64,000 nucleotides of DNA from Variovorax paradoxus (GCF_000834655.1 NZ_JXQQ01000136.1:1-64000), one strand, 5' to 3'. Counted from the first letter of the stretch, positions 34,177-43,891 are shown. Made by a program: numbers and translations. Notes: generated by a model not told the origin, from the sequence alone.

Positions 34177-35670
34177 ATGCTCAAACGACGCACCCTGCTT
34201 GCCACCAGCGCCGCAGCCCTGACACCGCTCGCATTGCCGATCAGCGCCTTCGCGCAAAAGAAGAAAGATTCGCTGGTGATCGGGCTCACGCTGGAGCCCA
34301 CGGGCCTGGACCCCACCGCCAAGGCCGGCGCCGAGATTTCCGAGGTGGTGCTCTACAACGTCTTCGAGACGCTCACCAAGATCAACTCCGACGGCGGCGT
34401 GACGCCGCTGCTCGCAGAAAGCTGGGAGGTCTCGCCCGACCTCAAGACCTACACCTTCAAGCTCAAGCGCGGCGTGAAGTTCCAGAACGGCGAACCCTTC
34501 AATGCGAACGCCGTCAAGTTCTCGTTCGACCGCGCGGCCGCGGCCAACAGCACCAACAAGGACAAGCGCACCTTCGCCAACATCGCCACGCAGGTGCTCG
34601 ACGAGCACACCGTGGTGCTGATCAACAAGGAAATCGAGCCCGACCTCTTGTTCCTGCTCGGCCAGGCCTCGGCCATCGTGGTGGAGCCCAGGACGGTGGA
34701 GACCAACGCCACCAAGCCCGTCGGCACCGGCCCCTACCGCCTGGACAACTGGGCCAAGGGCTCAAGCATCGTGCTCGCCAAGTGGGACGGCTATCGCCAC
34801 GCCGATGCCGTGCAGATCCGCAAGGTGAGCTTCCGCTTCATCTCGGAGCCGGCCGCGCAGACCACCGCGCTGCTCTCGGGCGACGTGGATCTGTTCCCGC
34901 ACGCCTCGGTGTCGCGCAGCCTGCCGCAGTTCCAGAACGACAAGCGCTTCCAGGTGGTGTTCAACGCCTCGCGCGGCAAGACCATCCTGGCCATCAACAA
35001 CAAGCGCAAGCCGCTGGACGACGTGCGGGTGCGCCGCGCCATCTCCGCGGCCATCGACCGCAAGGCCGTCATCGAGGCGGCGGTGGACGGCCGCGGCATC
35101 CCCATCGGCAGCCACTACGTGCCGACGGCGCCGGGCTACGTCGACACCACGGGCATCAACGCCTACGACGTGGAAAAGGCGAAGAAGCTCCTGGCCGAGG
35201 CCGGCGTGAAGACGCCGCTCGAGCTCGACCTCGTGCTGCCGCCCCCGCCCTATGCGCGGCAGGGCGGCGAGCTCATCGCCGCGCAGCTCGCAAAGGTGGG
35301 CATCGTCGCGAAAATCCAGAACGTCGAGTGGGCGCAGTGGATGAGCGGCACCTACGGCAACAAGAACTACGACCTCTCGCTGATCCTGCACGTGGAGCCC
35401 TTCGACCTGGTGAACTACACCAAGCCTGAGTACTACTGGGGCTACCACTCGGCGAAGTTCAACGAGGCCTTCGACAAGGCGCGCAACGCGCCGCGCAACG
35501 CCGACCGCCTGCGCTACCTGGGCGATGCGCAGCGGCTGCTGGCCGAGGACGCGGCCAACGTGTTCCTGTTCCAGCCGCAGTTCATCACCGTGGCGGGGCG
35601 CAACCTGCGCGGCCTGTGGAAGGACTCGCCGATCTTCGCGAACGACATCGCCGCCCTGTACTGGGCGTAG
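34177..35670 (+). CDS. ABC transporter substrate-binding protein, family 5 (first copy)
   Basis: A 497-residue periplasmic receptor of the dipeptide/oligopeptide/nickel type. KRRTLLATSAAALTPLAL...AFA is a signal peptide with adjacent basic residues, possibly Tat. The family-5 motif TPLLAESWEVSPDLKTYTFK and RGVKFQNGEPFNA are clear, and the C-terminal QFITVAGRNLRGLW is typical. GAGGA lies about 10 bases before ATG 34177. A close paralogue follows 228 bp later (35899); most positions agree by eye. Ligand is not predictable; a peptide or amide is favoured by the amidase neighbour. Confidence 0.9.
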   Translation: MLKRRTLLATSAAALTPLALPISAFAQKKKDSLVIGLTLEPTGLDPTAKAGAEISEVVLYNVFETLTKINSDGGVTPLLAESWEVSPDLKTYTFKLKRGVKFQNGEPFNANAVKFSFDRAAAANSTNKDKRTFANIATQVLDEHTVVLINKEIEPDLLFLLGQASAIVVEPRTVETNATKPVGTGPYRLDNWAKGSSIVLAKWDGYRHADAVQIRKVSFRFISEPAAQTTALLSGDVDLFPHASVSRSLPQFQNDKRFQVVFNASRGKTILAINNKRKPLDDVRVRRAISAAIDRKAVIEAAVDGRGIPIGSHYVPTAPGYVDTTGINAYDVEKAKKLLAEAGVKTPLELDLVLPPPPYARQGGELIAAQLAKVGIVAKIQNVEWAQWMSGTYGNKNYDLSLILHVEPFDLVNYTKPEYYWGYHSAKFNEAFDKARNAPRNADRLRYLGDAQRLLAEDAANVFLFQPQFITVAGRNLRGLWKDSPIFANDIAALYWA

Positions 35671-35898
35671 GGCCTGAGGCAGGCGCCTTCGCAGGCTCCC
35701 GGCATCCGGGTACGTCCCGAGGAAAAACCGTTCCGGGAGCCATTCGCCAAGCCGCCCGCTGCGAGAGAATGATTCGCTGCGCACGTGGCATCTTTCGTGC
35801 TGCGTGCCTTGTCTTTCGTGGCGCCGCGCCTCCCTTCGGGGCACGGTGGGCGCCGAACCAGTCATTCGACCCTGGCCGTTTTCCGGAGATACCCAAGT

Positions 35899-37386
35899 AT
35901 GTTGAACCGTCGCACCCTCCTCACCACCGCCGGCGCCACCGTCGCGCTGGCCACGCCGCTGGCCGGCATGGCCCAAGGGCGCAAGGACGCCATCGTGATC
36001 GGCATGGCGCTCGAGCCGCCGGGCCTGGACCCGACGGCCGGCGCCGCCGCGGCAATTGCCGAGATCGTGCAATACAACATCCTGGAGACGCTCACCAAGA
36101 TCAACGCCGACGGCAGCGTCACGCCGCTCCTGGCCGAGAGCTGGGAAATCTCGCCCGACCTCAAGACCTACACCTTCAAGCTCAAGCGCGGCGTGAAGTT
36201 CCAGAACGGCGAGCCCTTCAACGCGGCCGCCGTCAAGTTCTCGTTCGACCGCGCCGGCGGCGAGAAGAGTACCAACAAGGACAAGCGCACCTTCGCCAAC
36301 CTCGCCACGCAGGTGGTGGACGACTACACCGTGGTGGTCATCAACAAGGAGATCGATCCCGACCTGCCCTTCGTGCTCGGCCAGGCCACGGCCGTGATCG
36401 TCGAGCCCAAGAGCGCCGAAGGCAACGCCACCAAGCCGGTGGGCACCGGCCCCTACAAGCTGGATGCGTGGGCCAAGGGCTCCTCGCTCGCGCTGAGCAA
36501 GTGGGAGGGCTTCCGCAGCCCCGCCACCGCCAAGATCAACAAGGTGACCTTCCGCTTCATCGCCGACACGGCAGCGCAGGCCGCCGCGCTCATGGCGGGC
36601 GACGTGGACGTGTTCACGCGCATCGGCACCCGCGTGGTGCCGCAGTTCAAGGCCAACCCGCAGTTCCAGGTGATCCTGGCGGGTTCGCGCGCCAAGACGA
36701 TCCTCTCGATCAACAACCAGAAGAAGCCGCTGGACGACGTCCGCGTGCGCCGCGCCATCCTCGCGGCCATCGACCGAAAGGCCGTGATCGAGGGCGCCGC
36801 CGACGGCCTGGGCGTGGCCATCGGCAGCCACTACGTGCCGGGCGCGGCGGGCTTCGTGGACACCACGGGCGTCAACCCCTTCGACATCGAGAAGGCCAAG
36901 AAGCTGCTTGCCGAAGCCGGCGTGAAGACGCCGCTCGAACTCAAGATGACGCTGCCGCCGCCGCCCTATGCGCGCCAGGGCGGCGAGGTGATCGTGGCCC
37001 AGCTCGCCAAGATCGGCATCGTGGTGAAGGTGCAGAACGTCGAGTGGGCGCAGTGGCTGAGCGGCACCTACGGCAACAAGGACTACGACCTGTCGATCAT
37101 TTCGCACGTCGAGCCCTTCGACCTGGGCAACTACGCCAAGTCGGACTACTACTGGGGCTACCAGTCGAAGGCCTTCAATACGCTGTTCGACAAGATCAAG
37201 ACCACCGCCAACGCCACCGAGCGCAACAAGCTCCTGGGCGACGCGCAGAAGATGCTGGCCACCGATGCAGCCAATGGCTTCCTGTACCAGCCGCAGTTCC
37301 CGACCATCGCCAAGAAGAACGTCAAGGGCCTCTGGAAGGAGAACCCGATCTTCGTGAACGACCTGTCCGCGCTTTCGTGGGGATGA
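35899..37386 (+). CDS. ABC transporter substrate-binding protein, family 5 (second copy)
   Basis: A 495-residue paralogue of the preceding receptor, with signal peptide NRRTLLTTAGATVALATPLA, the same TPLLAESWEISPDLKTYTFK motif and the same NVEWAQW and SGTYGNKDYDLS stretches. Differences concentrate in the ligand-facing middle (SFRFISEPAAQTTA versus TFRFIADTAAQAAA; SVSRSLPQF versus GTRVVPQF). This suggests two ligands feeding one importer. GGAGA precedes ATG 35899. The stop overlaps the amidase ATG by 4 bases, so receptor and amidase are translationally coupled. Confidence 0.9.
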   Translation: MLNRRTLLTTAGATVALATPLAGMAQGRKDAIVIGMALEPPGLDPTAGAAAAIAEIVQYNILETLTKINADGSVTPLLAESWEISPDLKTYTFKLKRGVKFQNGEPFNAAAVKFSFDRAGGEKSTNKDKRTFANLATQVVDDYTVVVINKEIDPDLPFVLGQATAVIVEPKSAEGNATKPVGTGPYKLDAWAKGSSLALSKWEGFRSPATAKINKVTFRFIADTAAQAAALMAGDVDVFTRIGTRVVPQFKANPQFQVILAGSRAKTILSINNQKKPLDDVRVRRAILAAIDRKAVIEGAADGLGVAIGSHYVPGAAGFVDTTGVNPFDIEKAKKLLAEAGVKTPLELKMTLPPPPYARQGGEVIVAQLAKIGIVVKVQNVEWAQWLSGTYGNKDYDLSIISHVEPFDLGNYAKSDYYWGYQSKAFNTLFDKIKTTANATERNKLLGDAQKMLATDAANGFLYQPQFPTIAKKNVKGLWKENPIFVNDLSALSWG

Positions 37387-38807
37387 GCGTCACCGTGTCC
37401 GATGCCCCTTTGTTGAGCGACCTGTCGGCACAGGAGCTCTCGGCCGCCTACCGCGGCAAGCGCTTGTCGCCGGTCGAGGTCACACAGGCCGTGATCGCGC
37501 AGATCGAGCGCTGGGAGCCGCACCTGCAGGCCACCTGGCTCTTTCGCCCTGAGGCCGCGCTCGCACAGGCGCGCGCATCGGAGGCGCGCTGGCAGCGTGG
37601 CGATGCGCTCGGCCCGCTGGACGGCGTGCCGGCCACCATCAAGGAAAACATCGCCACGCGCGGCGACCCGATGCCTGCGGGCACGGCCGCCGTCGACCTG
37701 AAGCCCGCCACCGCCGACGCACCGCCGGCCGCGCGCCTGAAGGAAGCCGGTGCGGTGATCGTGAGCAAGACCACCATGCCGGACTACGGCATGTTGTCGT
37801 CGGGCCTCTCGAGCTTTCACACGCTGGCGCGCAACCCGTGGGACCTCGCCAAGACGCCGGGCGGCTCCAGCGCCGGCGCGGGTGCTGCCACCGCCGCAGG
37901 CTACGGCCCGCTGCACCTGGGCACCGACATCGGCGGCTCGCTGCGGCTGCCCGCGAGCTGGTGCGGCATCTTCACGCTCAAGCCGAGCCTGGGCCGCATT
38001 CCGATCGATCCGCCCTACATGGGCCGCGCCGCGGGCCCGATGACCCGCACCGTCGGCGACGCCGCATTGATGATGCAGGCGCTCTCCCGGCCCGACGCGC
38101 GCGACAGCATGAGCCTGCCGGCGCAGGACATCGACTGGGCCGCCTTCGACGTGTCGCCCGACCATTTGCGCGGGCTGCGCATCGGACTGCTGCTCGACGC
38201 GGGCTGCGGCCTCGCGGTCGAGCCCGAGATCCAGACGGCCGTCGAACACGCCGCGCGCCTGTTCGAGAAAGCCGGCGCGATCGTCGAGACGATGCAGCCC
38301 TTCATGTCGCAGGCCATGCTCGACGGCATGGACCACCTGTGGCGCATGCGCTCGCTCGTGGACATGAAGGCGCTGCGCGCCGACCAGCGCGCCAAGGTGC
38401 TGCCGTACATCCGCGAGTGGGCAGAGAGCGCCGCAGAGTTCAGCGGCGAGCATGTGTTTCGCGGCTTCAGCCAGTTCCATGCGACGCGCGTGGCGGCGGT
38501 GCAGGCGTGTGCGCGCTTCGACTACGTGATCTCGCCGGTGTCGCCGAACATGCCCGCCGCGGCCGAGGCGCCCTCGCCGACCAACGACCCGCTACGGCCG
38601 CTGGAGCACATCGGCTTCACGGTGCCGTTCAACATGTCGGAGCAGCCGGCGTCGTCGGTGAACTGCGGCTACTCGGCGGGCGGGTTGCCGATCGGCCTGC
38701 AGATTGCAGGGCACCGGTTCGACGACCTCGGTGTGCTGCGCGTGTCGCGCGCGTTCGAGCAGATTCGAGAGGCGCAGAGGCCCTGGCCTGTGGTGCCGGG
38801 GAACTGA
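37383..38807 (+). CDS. Amidase signature enzyme, last gene of the peptide-type ABC operon
   Basis: A 474-residue amidase. Lys87 (GVPATIKENIATRG), the Gly/Ser motif KTPGGSSAGAGAATAAGYG and DIGGSLRLPASW with Ser186 are the catalytic elements. It starts at ATG 37383, overlapping the second binding-protein gene by 4 bases, which ties its job to the imported ligand; amide hydrolysis in the cytoplasm right after uptake is the simplest model. No signal peptide. Not GatA, as gatB and gatC are absent. It is only distantly similar to the amidase at 2083. The 223 bp after it contain nothing I can name. Confidence 0.88.
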   Translation: MSVTVSDAPLLSDLSAQELSAAYRGKRLSPVEVTQAVIAQIERWEPHLQATWLFRPEAALAQARASEARWQRGDALGPLDGVPATIKENIATRGDPMPAGTAAVDLKPATADAPPAARLKEAGAVIVSKTTMPDYGMLSSGLSSFHTLARNPWDLAKTPGGSSAGAGAATAAGYGPLHLGTDIGGSLRLPASWCGIFTLKPSLGRIPIDPPYMGRAAGPMTRTVGDAALMMQALSRPDARDSMSLPAQDIDWAAFDVSPDHLRGLRIGLLLDAGCGLAVEPEIQTAVEHAARLFEKAGAIVETMQPFMSQAMLDGMDHLWRMRSLVDMKALRADQRAKVLPYIREWAESAAEFSGEHVFRGFSQFHATRVAAVQACARFDYVISPVSPNMPAAAEAPSPTNDPLRPLEHIGFTVPFNMSEQPASSVNCGYSAGGLPIGLQIAGHRFDDLGVLRVSRAFEQIREAQRPWPVVPGN

Positions 38808-39030
38808 TGCCCTTGTTCAGGGCTGCACTCACGCCGACGGTGGGCAGCGCGAGCGCCTCAGAGCCGTCGTTGATCGCTGATCACCAGCCGCGTGCCCAAG
38901 TGCGCAGGGCATCGGGTGCTCCCCGCAGCGAAATCAAGGAGGAGCCGAAGGCGGGGGACATTCGCGGAGGGGAGTACCCGGTGGCCTGTGCACCTGCCCC
39001 GAACAAGCGCGCCCCGAACGCGACAGACGC

Positions 39031-39657
39031 TCAGGTCGCCGCGTAGCGCCCCGGCTTGTGGTTGATCCACAAGAAGAGCCCCATCACCACCGCCGCCAGC
39101 ACCGACCACCCCACGCGCTGCGGCGGAATGACGAACAGCGCGAGCAGCACCACCGTGCAGTCGATGCCGATCTGCACCTTGCCGGCAGGCCAGCCGCGCT
39201 TTTCCTGCAGGTACAGCGTCAACACCGTCGCACCGCCGAGGCTCGCGCGGTGGCGTGCGAGGAACAGGCAACCCGTGCCCAGCATCAGGCCTCCGAGCAC
39301 CGCCGCGAACGCCGGATGGAGCGAGTCGATCGACAGATAGCGCGGCGCCCAATCTGTCATCACCGAGAGCAGCGCGATCGCCGAGAAGGTCTTGAGGGTG
39401 AAGGCCCGCCCCATGCGGCGCCAGGCAAACCAGTAGAACGGCAGGTTCACCAGGAAGAACAGCTTGCCGAAGCTCACGCCGGTCGCGTAATGCAGGATGA
39501 ACGCGACGCCCGCCGTGCCGCCCGTGAGCAGGCCCGCCTGGCCGAACAGCATCATCGCGATGGCAACGAACAAGGTGCCCGAAAAGATCGCTTGCGCGTC
39601 GTCGAAACGGGAATGGCGCAGCAGATCCGGCAGGTGGGTGGGTTGTGGCGCGTCCAT
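39031..39657 (-). CDS. YitT family membrane protein
   Basis: A 208-residue protein with five or six hydrophobic segments; AIFSGTLFVAIAMMLFGQAG, LTGGTAGVAFILHY, LFFLVNLPFYWFAW and the C-terminal LGGATVLTLYLQEKRGW fit the YitT/DUF161 family, whose transport role is undefined. ATG 39657 gives the usual length; a longer open frame upstream overlaps the LysR gene. It sits 50 bp downstream of the LysR regulator in the same direction. Confidence 0.8.
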   Translation of the reverse strand: MDAPQPTHLPDLLRHSRFDDAQAIFSGTLFVAIAMMLFGQAGLLTGGTAGVAFILHYATGVSFGKLFFLVNLPFYWFAWRRMGRAFTLKTFSAIALLSVMTDWAPRYLSIDSLHPAFAAVLGGLMLGTGCLFLARHRASLGGATVLTLYLQEKRGWPAGKVQIGIDCTVVLLALFVIPPQRVGWSVLAAVVMGLFLWINHKPGRYAAT

Positions 39658-39707
39658 GGCGGAGGGTGACGCAAATCCCGCGCCACCCCTGTCGCCTCGC
39701 GCCCTCT

Positions 39708-40580
39708 TCACACCAGATGGGTGGCCAGCATCTCGCGGGCGCGGGTCACGAACGCCGTCTCGCCCCGGCGCCCGGGCAGGAACTGGAACGCGACCTTCGG
39801 CACGGCCGGCAGGCCGTGCGGCCCCGCCAGCCGGGTCACGCCCTCGCACACCGCGGATTCGTTCAGGCACGCGACCCCCAACCCCGCGGCCAGCGCCGAC
39901 TGCAATCCGGCCACGCCCGACGCCACGTGCGCGAGCACATACGGCACGCGCCGCCGCCGCAGCAGCGCCACGGTGAACTGGTGCAGCGAGCAGGTGTCGG
40001 GCAGCGCCAGCAGCCGCACCGGTTCTCCCCGCGCCACCCGCAGGCCGGTCGCGCCCAGCCACGCGAGCGATTCGCGGCGGATCAGCGAGGTCTTCGCGCC
40101 CTGCGCCGAGGCTGACGACGATGCGCCCGCGATGTCCATTGCCAGGCCGACGTCGAAGTCGCCGTGCGCATAGGCGGCCCGCAGCGCGTCGCTCTTCAGG
40201 ATGGTCACGTTCAGCCGCACCTGCGGATAGCTCTCGCCCAGGCGCCCCAGCAGCTGCGTGAGATCGCCGGGGCGGAAGTAATCGGTCACGGCCAGCCTGA
40301 GCTCGCCCTGCAGCGTTTCGCCATGCAGGTCGCGGAACGCCTCGTCGCTGAGCGAGAGGATGCGCCGCGCATACGCCAGGAGCCGCGTGCCCGCCTCGGT
40401 GGGCGCGACGCCCGCCTTGCTGCGCGTGAGCAGCGACTGCCCCGCCCGCTCCTCGAGCTTGCGCATCTGCTCGCTGACCGACGACTGCGAGAGGAACACG
40501 CGGGGCGCGGCGGCCGTGAGGCTGCCCGCGTCGATCACCGCGGCCAGGGTGCGAAGTTGTTCGAGGTCGAAGGTCTGCAT
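39708..40580 (-). CDS. LysR family transcriptional regulator
   Basis: A 290-residue LysR regulator. The N-terminal winged helix (MQTFDLEQLRTLAAVIDAGS, then FLSQSSVSEQMRKLEERAG) is followed by TPTEAG-like VAPTEAGTRLLAYARRI and an inducer-binding domain. Met at 40580 is preferred since it begins the conserved DLEQL helix; ATG 40592 is four codons earlier. It is divergent from the tautomerase gene with about 110 bp between, so it probably controls that gene. It resembles the LrhA/PecT-like group only loosely. Confidence 0.87.
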   Translation of the reverse strand: MQTFDLEQLRTLAAVIDAGSLTAAAPRVFLSQSSVSEQMRKLEERAGQSLLTRSKAGVAPTEAGTRLLAYARRILSLSDEAFRDLHGETLQGELRLAVTDYFRPGDLTQLLGRLGESYPQVRLNVTILKSDALRAAYAHGDFDVGLAMDIAGASSSASAQGAKTSLIRRESLAWLGATGLRVARGEPVRLLALPDTCSLHQFTVALLRRRRVPYVLAHVASGVAGLQSALAAGLGVACLNESAVCEGVTRLAGPHGLPAVPKVAFQFLPGRRGETAFVTRAREMLATHLV

Positions 40581-40691
40581 GACGCCATCCATCCGTTTAT
40601 CCGATGGAATCCATCATATCTTCCCGCTTTTCCGATGACCAAGGGAATTCCACAATCACCCCATCGTTCATTCATTCCCCAGGAGTCCACC

Positions 40692-41090
40692 ATGCCCCAC
40701 ATCGTTGTCCACCTCTCCGGAGAACCCGACGCAGCCCTCACACGCAAGACCGTCGATACCGTCGCCGAGCTCACGCAGAGCGTGCTCGGCAAGCAGTTGC
40801 CGGTGATCGCCATCACGGTGCAGTACATCGCCGCCGACGCCTGGTTCATCGGCGGCCAGACGCTGGCCTCCCTGGGCAAGTCGGCCTTTCACCTGGACAT
40901 CAGCATCACTGACGAGACCAACACCAAGGCCGAGAAGGCGCGCTACCTGCGCGAGGTGCACGCGGCCATGGCGAAGATCCGGCCCGACCTGCACGAGGTG
41001 TCGTACATCCACGTGATCGACGCGCGCGGCGCGGCCTACGGCTACGGCGGCAAGACCCAGGAGTACCGTCACCAGCAAGCCGGGGTTTGA
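40692..41090 (+). CDS. 4-oxalocrotonate tautomerase family protein
   Basis: A 132-residue member of the tautomerase superfamily with the catalytic Pro directly after Met (MPHIVVHLSGEPD). A second beta-alpha-beta unit (AFHLDISITDETNT) follows, so this is a fused or long form rather than the 62-residue 4-OT. AGGAG lies 6 bases upstream of ATG 40692. It is divergent from a LysR regulator, a classic regulator/target layout. Substrate is unknown. Confidence 0.85.
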   Translation: MPHIVVHLSGEPDAALTRKTVDTVAELTQSVLGKQLPVIAITVQYIAADAWFIGGQTLASLGKSAFHLDISITDETNTKAEKARYLREVHAAMAKIRPDLHEVSYIHVIDARGAAYGYGGKTQEYRHQQAGV

Positions 41091-41121
41091 ACCCTTGGCG
41101 GGGGCATGGCACCATGCCGCC

Positions 41122-42498
41122 ATGCCCTCCGCCACCCCGCACGCCGCCGACAGCCTCGGCAATCCGCTCACCCTGGACAACCCCGCCAGCCTCGCGCTGG
41201 TCGACGACTTCGTCATGGGCTTCATCTCGACCGAGTCGCGCGCAGTCAACCTCATCGCGCTCGCCGAAACCGACGCGAGCCCCATCGTGCAGGCGTACTG
41301 CGCGACGCTGCACCTGTTTGCCGAATCGCGCGAGGCCGTGGCGAATGCGCGGCCGTTTCTCGCGAAGGCCCGCGCCGGCGCCGAGCGCGCCACACCGCGC
41401 GAGCAGCGTTACATCACGGCCATCGAGGCCTGGGCCGATGGCGACATCGTCCGCGCCATCGAGCTGCACGCAGCGCAGGCACGCGAATTTCCGCGCGACC
41501 TCGTCTCGGTCAAGCTGGGCCAGTACCACTGCTTCAACACCGGCGACTGCCCGGGCATGCTGCGGCTCGCGCTCGCGGTGCTGCCATCGACCGCCGACGT
41601 GCCCTACGTGCACGGCATGGCCGCCTTCGGCTTCGAACAGTGCCACCTGATGCGCGAGGCCGAGGCCAGCGCGCGCCTGGCCATCGCCATGTGCCGCAAG
41701 GAACCCTGGGCGCACCACGCGCTCGCGCACGTGATGCTTACCGAAGGCCGGCTCGCCGAAGGACTGGCGTTCATGGAAAGCGTGAGCGACACCTGGATCG
41801 GCCTGAACTCCTTCATGGTCACGCACAACTGGTGGCACGTGGCGCTGTTCCTCATCGACCTGGGCCGCGACGCCGAGGCGCTCGCGGTGTACGACGAGCA
41901 TGCGTGGGGCGTGGTCAAGGACTACTCGCAGGACCAGATCGGCGCCGTGTCGCTGCTCGCGCGGCTGGAACTCGCGGGCATCGACGTGGGCGCGCGCTGG
42001 AACGACGTGGCCGGGTATCTGCTGCAGCGGCAAGCGGACCACGTGCTGCCCTTTCTCGATCTGCAATACCTCTACGGGCTCGCCCGCGCGGGACGGCCCG
42101 AAGCCGACGCGCTGCTGCGCAACATCGAGGCCTTCGCGCCCAACGCACCGCCCTCGACGCGCGCCGCATGGCAGCGCGTCTGCGTGCCGGCCGCGCACGG
42201 TCTCGTGGCCCATGCGCGCGGCGATTTTGCGGGGGCCATCGAAGGGCTCGGTGTCGCGCTGCCCCGCATGATCGAGATCGGCGGCAGCCACGCGCAGCGC
42301 GACCTGTTCGAGCAGGTGTACCTCGCTGCACTGGTGCGCATGGGCAGCGAGTCCACCCTCGCCGCGGCACAGGGCATCCTGCAGCAGCAGCTCAACGGCC
42401 AGCCCGAATCGCTGCGGCTGCGACGGCAGGCGGGAGCCGTCTATGCACGGCTCGGCCTCGGGCAACTCGCCGCAGGAGGCATGCCGGCAAGGGGCTGA
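41122..42498 (+). CDS. TPR protein of the TTC38 type
   Basis: A 458-residue protein without signal peptide or membrane segment. Pieces such as REQRYITAIEAWADGDIVRA, HGMAAFGFEQCHLMREAEAS, EPWAHHALAHVMLTEGRLAE and THNWWHVALFLIDLGRDAEA follow the helix-turn-helix pattern of the TTC38 family (tetratricopeptide-like, His/Trp-rich core), found in proteobacteria and animals. The function of the family is not known. The start is uncertain: ATG 41122 is chosen over TTG 41095; both lie just after the tautomerase stop. Confidence 0.8.
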   Translation: MPSATPHAADSLGNPLTLDNPASLALVDDFVMGFISTESRAVNLIALAETDASPIVQAYCATLHLFAESREAVANARPFLAKARAGAERATPREQRYITAIEAWADGDIVRAIELHAAQAREFPRDLVSVKLGQYHCFNTGDCPGMLRLALAVLPSTADVPYVHGMAAFGFEQCHLMREAEASARLAIAMCRKEPWAHHALAHVMLTEGRLAEGLAFMESVSDTWIGLNSFMVTHNWWHVALFLIDLGRDAEALAVYDEHAWGVVKDYSQDQIGAVSLLARLELAGIDVGARWNDVAGYLLQRQADHVLPFLDLQYLYGLARAGRPEADALLRNIEAFAPNAPPSTRAAWQRVCVPAAHGLVAHARGDFAGAIEGLGVALPRMIEIGGSHAQRDLFEQVYLAALVRMGSESTLAAAQGILQQQLNGQPESLRLRRQAGAVYARLGLGQLAAGGMPARG

Positions 42499-42510
42499 AC
42501 GCGCGGGCGC

Positions 42511-43206
42511 TCAGCCCTTGTTCTTCAGGTGCCGCGTCTGGTCGTAGGTCGGCTGCGGCGGCAGGTCGGCGAGGTGGCGTGTGTCGGCCCACTCGACGAT
42601 CTCGATCGCATCGGGCGCCGCCGGGTCGGCGATGCGGATGCGGTTGAAACCCGCGTTCGGAATGTCGCTCTGGCGCGGCCCGCTCAGGCTCAGGCCCTTG
42701 GCGGTGCGCCACACCATGTCGAGCACGCCGCCATGGGTGACGACGATGAGATGCTGCCCCTTGTGGGCGGTAGCGATGGTGCCGAGCGCCGCGACGATGC
42801 GCGCATGGAACTCGCGTGCCGTCTCGCCCTCGGGCATCGCGTGGTCTTCGCGGAACTCCAGCCACTCTTCCCACGCGCGCGGGTGAAGGTCCTGGATCTC
42901 GTCGGAGCGCATGCCTTCGACGATGCCGAAGTACTGCTCCCGCAACCCCGCCGAAGTGACCACCGGCAGCGAAAGCTGCAGCGCCGCCGGGGCGGCCGTC
43001 TGCTGCGCGCGCATGAGGTCGCTGCTGATCAGGTGCTGTGCCTCCTCGCCCGCCAGGCGCAGGCCGATGCGGCGCGCCTGTTCATGGCCGATGTCGTTGA
43101 GCGGCACATCCGCATGCCCCTGGAAGCGCAGCTCGCGGTTCCAGGCGGTTTCGCCGTGACGGATCAGGATGATGTCGGTGGTGGTGTCGGGTTTGGGCGT
43201 TGGCAT
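42511..43206 (-). CDS. Histidine phosphatase family protein (phosphoglycerate-mutase-like)
   Basis: A 231-residue member of the branch-2 histidine phosphatase family. IILIRHGETAWNRELRFQGH contains the phosphohistidine RHG near residue 12, FGIVEGMRSDEIQ the acid residue, and VVTHGGVLD the second His. These enzymes act as cobalamin-pathway, sugar-phosphate or general phosphatases; broad specificity is likely. ATG 43206 gives the family N-terminus. The gene ends 12 bp from the convergent TPR gene. Confidence 0.9.
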   Translation of the reverse strand: MPTPKPDTTTDIILIRHGETAWNRELRFQGHADVPLNDIGHEQARRIGLRLAGEEAQHLISSDLMRAQQTAAPAALQLSLPVVTSAGLREQYFGIVEGMRSDEIQDLHPRAWEEWLEFREDHAMPEGETAREFHARIVAALGTIATAHKGQHLIVVTHGGVLDMVWRTAKGLSLSGPRQSDIPNAGFNRIRIADPAAPDAIEIVEWADTRHLADLPPQPTYDQTRHLKNKG

Positions 43207-43237
43207 TGCCGCCCATTTTCCACCGTGCGCGTGACGC

Positions 43238-43891
43238 TCAGGTTGTTGCGGCCGCCAGCTGTTGCACAACTGCCACCGCTTCGCCTGCAAGGCCCAGGCC
43301 CGTGCCCATGCCGACACGCGCGGGCGACGGCGTGAGCAGCGCCAGCACCCAGGCGATCACGAACCCGCCGACGATGGCGCAGACCACCACCACCGCGGTG
43401 TATGCAATGGCCTTGTCGACCGGGCACTTCATCAGCACCGGCAGGCCCAGGTAGAGCAGGTAGATGCCGTACAGCGCGGCCACCGCACCCAGCACCGACA
43501 GAGAAGGCAGCAGGCTGAAGATGCCGCCGACGAAGGCCGCCGTGCTCGAATAGGCCGAGAGCTTGAGTGCGCTGACCTGGTTCTTGGTTCCCTCGAAGGT
43601 CGGCGCCATCGCATCGATGATGAGAGCGAGCACGAACACCATGACCAGCGACAGCACGTAGCCCACGATCATGTTGGCCAGCCCCGCGACGATCGGCACG
43701 CGGAAGTTCACCCCGAACGCCCCGAGCCCGACGACCGACAGGCCGATGAAGCTCGCCACCGCCGGAATGAGCGCAAGGATCATCACGTAGTTCTTGTAGA
43801 GCGAAGCGGCATCGGCCGGCTCGGCATCGATCACGGGCCAGGTGGCCTTGGGCTTGAGCAGGACGTCCTGCACGCGTTGAACCAGGTTCAT
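43238..43891 (-). CDS. YIP1 family membrane protein
   Basis: A 217-residue inner-membrane protein with five hydrophobic segments. It starts MNLVQRVQDVLLKPKATWPVI, the typical N-terminus of bacterial Yip1-domain proteins, and has DAAYRGP-like YKNYVMILALIPA at the first segment. The function of bacterial Yip1 proteins is unknown. It lies 31 bp upstream of the histidine phosphatase gene on the same strand. Confidence 0.85.
   Translation of the reverse strand: MNLVQRVQDVLLKPKATWPVIDAEPADAASLYKNYVMILALIPAVASFIGLSVVGLGAFGVNFRVPIVAGLANMIVGYVLSLVMVFVLALIIDAMAPTFEGTKNQVSALKLSAYSSTAAFVGGIFSLLPSLSVLGAVAALYGIYLLYLGLPVLMKCPVDKAIAYTAVVVVCAIVGGFVIAWVLALLTPSPARVGMGTGLGLAGEAVAVVQQLAAATT

Noticed and set aside
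34762..37107. 781-codon open frame on the minus strand across both binding-protein genes
   Set aside because: It is the shadow of two high-GC plus-strand genes with clear signal peptides and family-5 motifs; its translation is His/Arg/Gly-rich with no domain.
35616..37382. Long plus-strand extension upstream of the second amidase
   Set aside because: Only the part from ATG 37383 has amidase motifs; the upstream part is a frame-shifted reading of the binding-protein gene.
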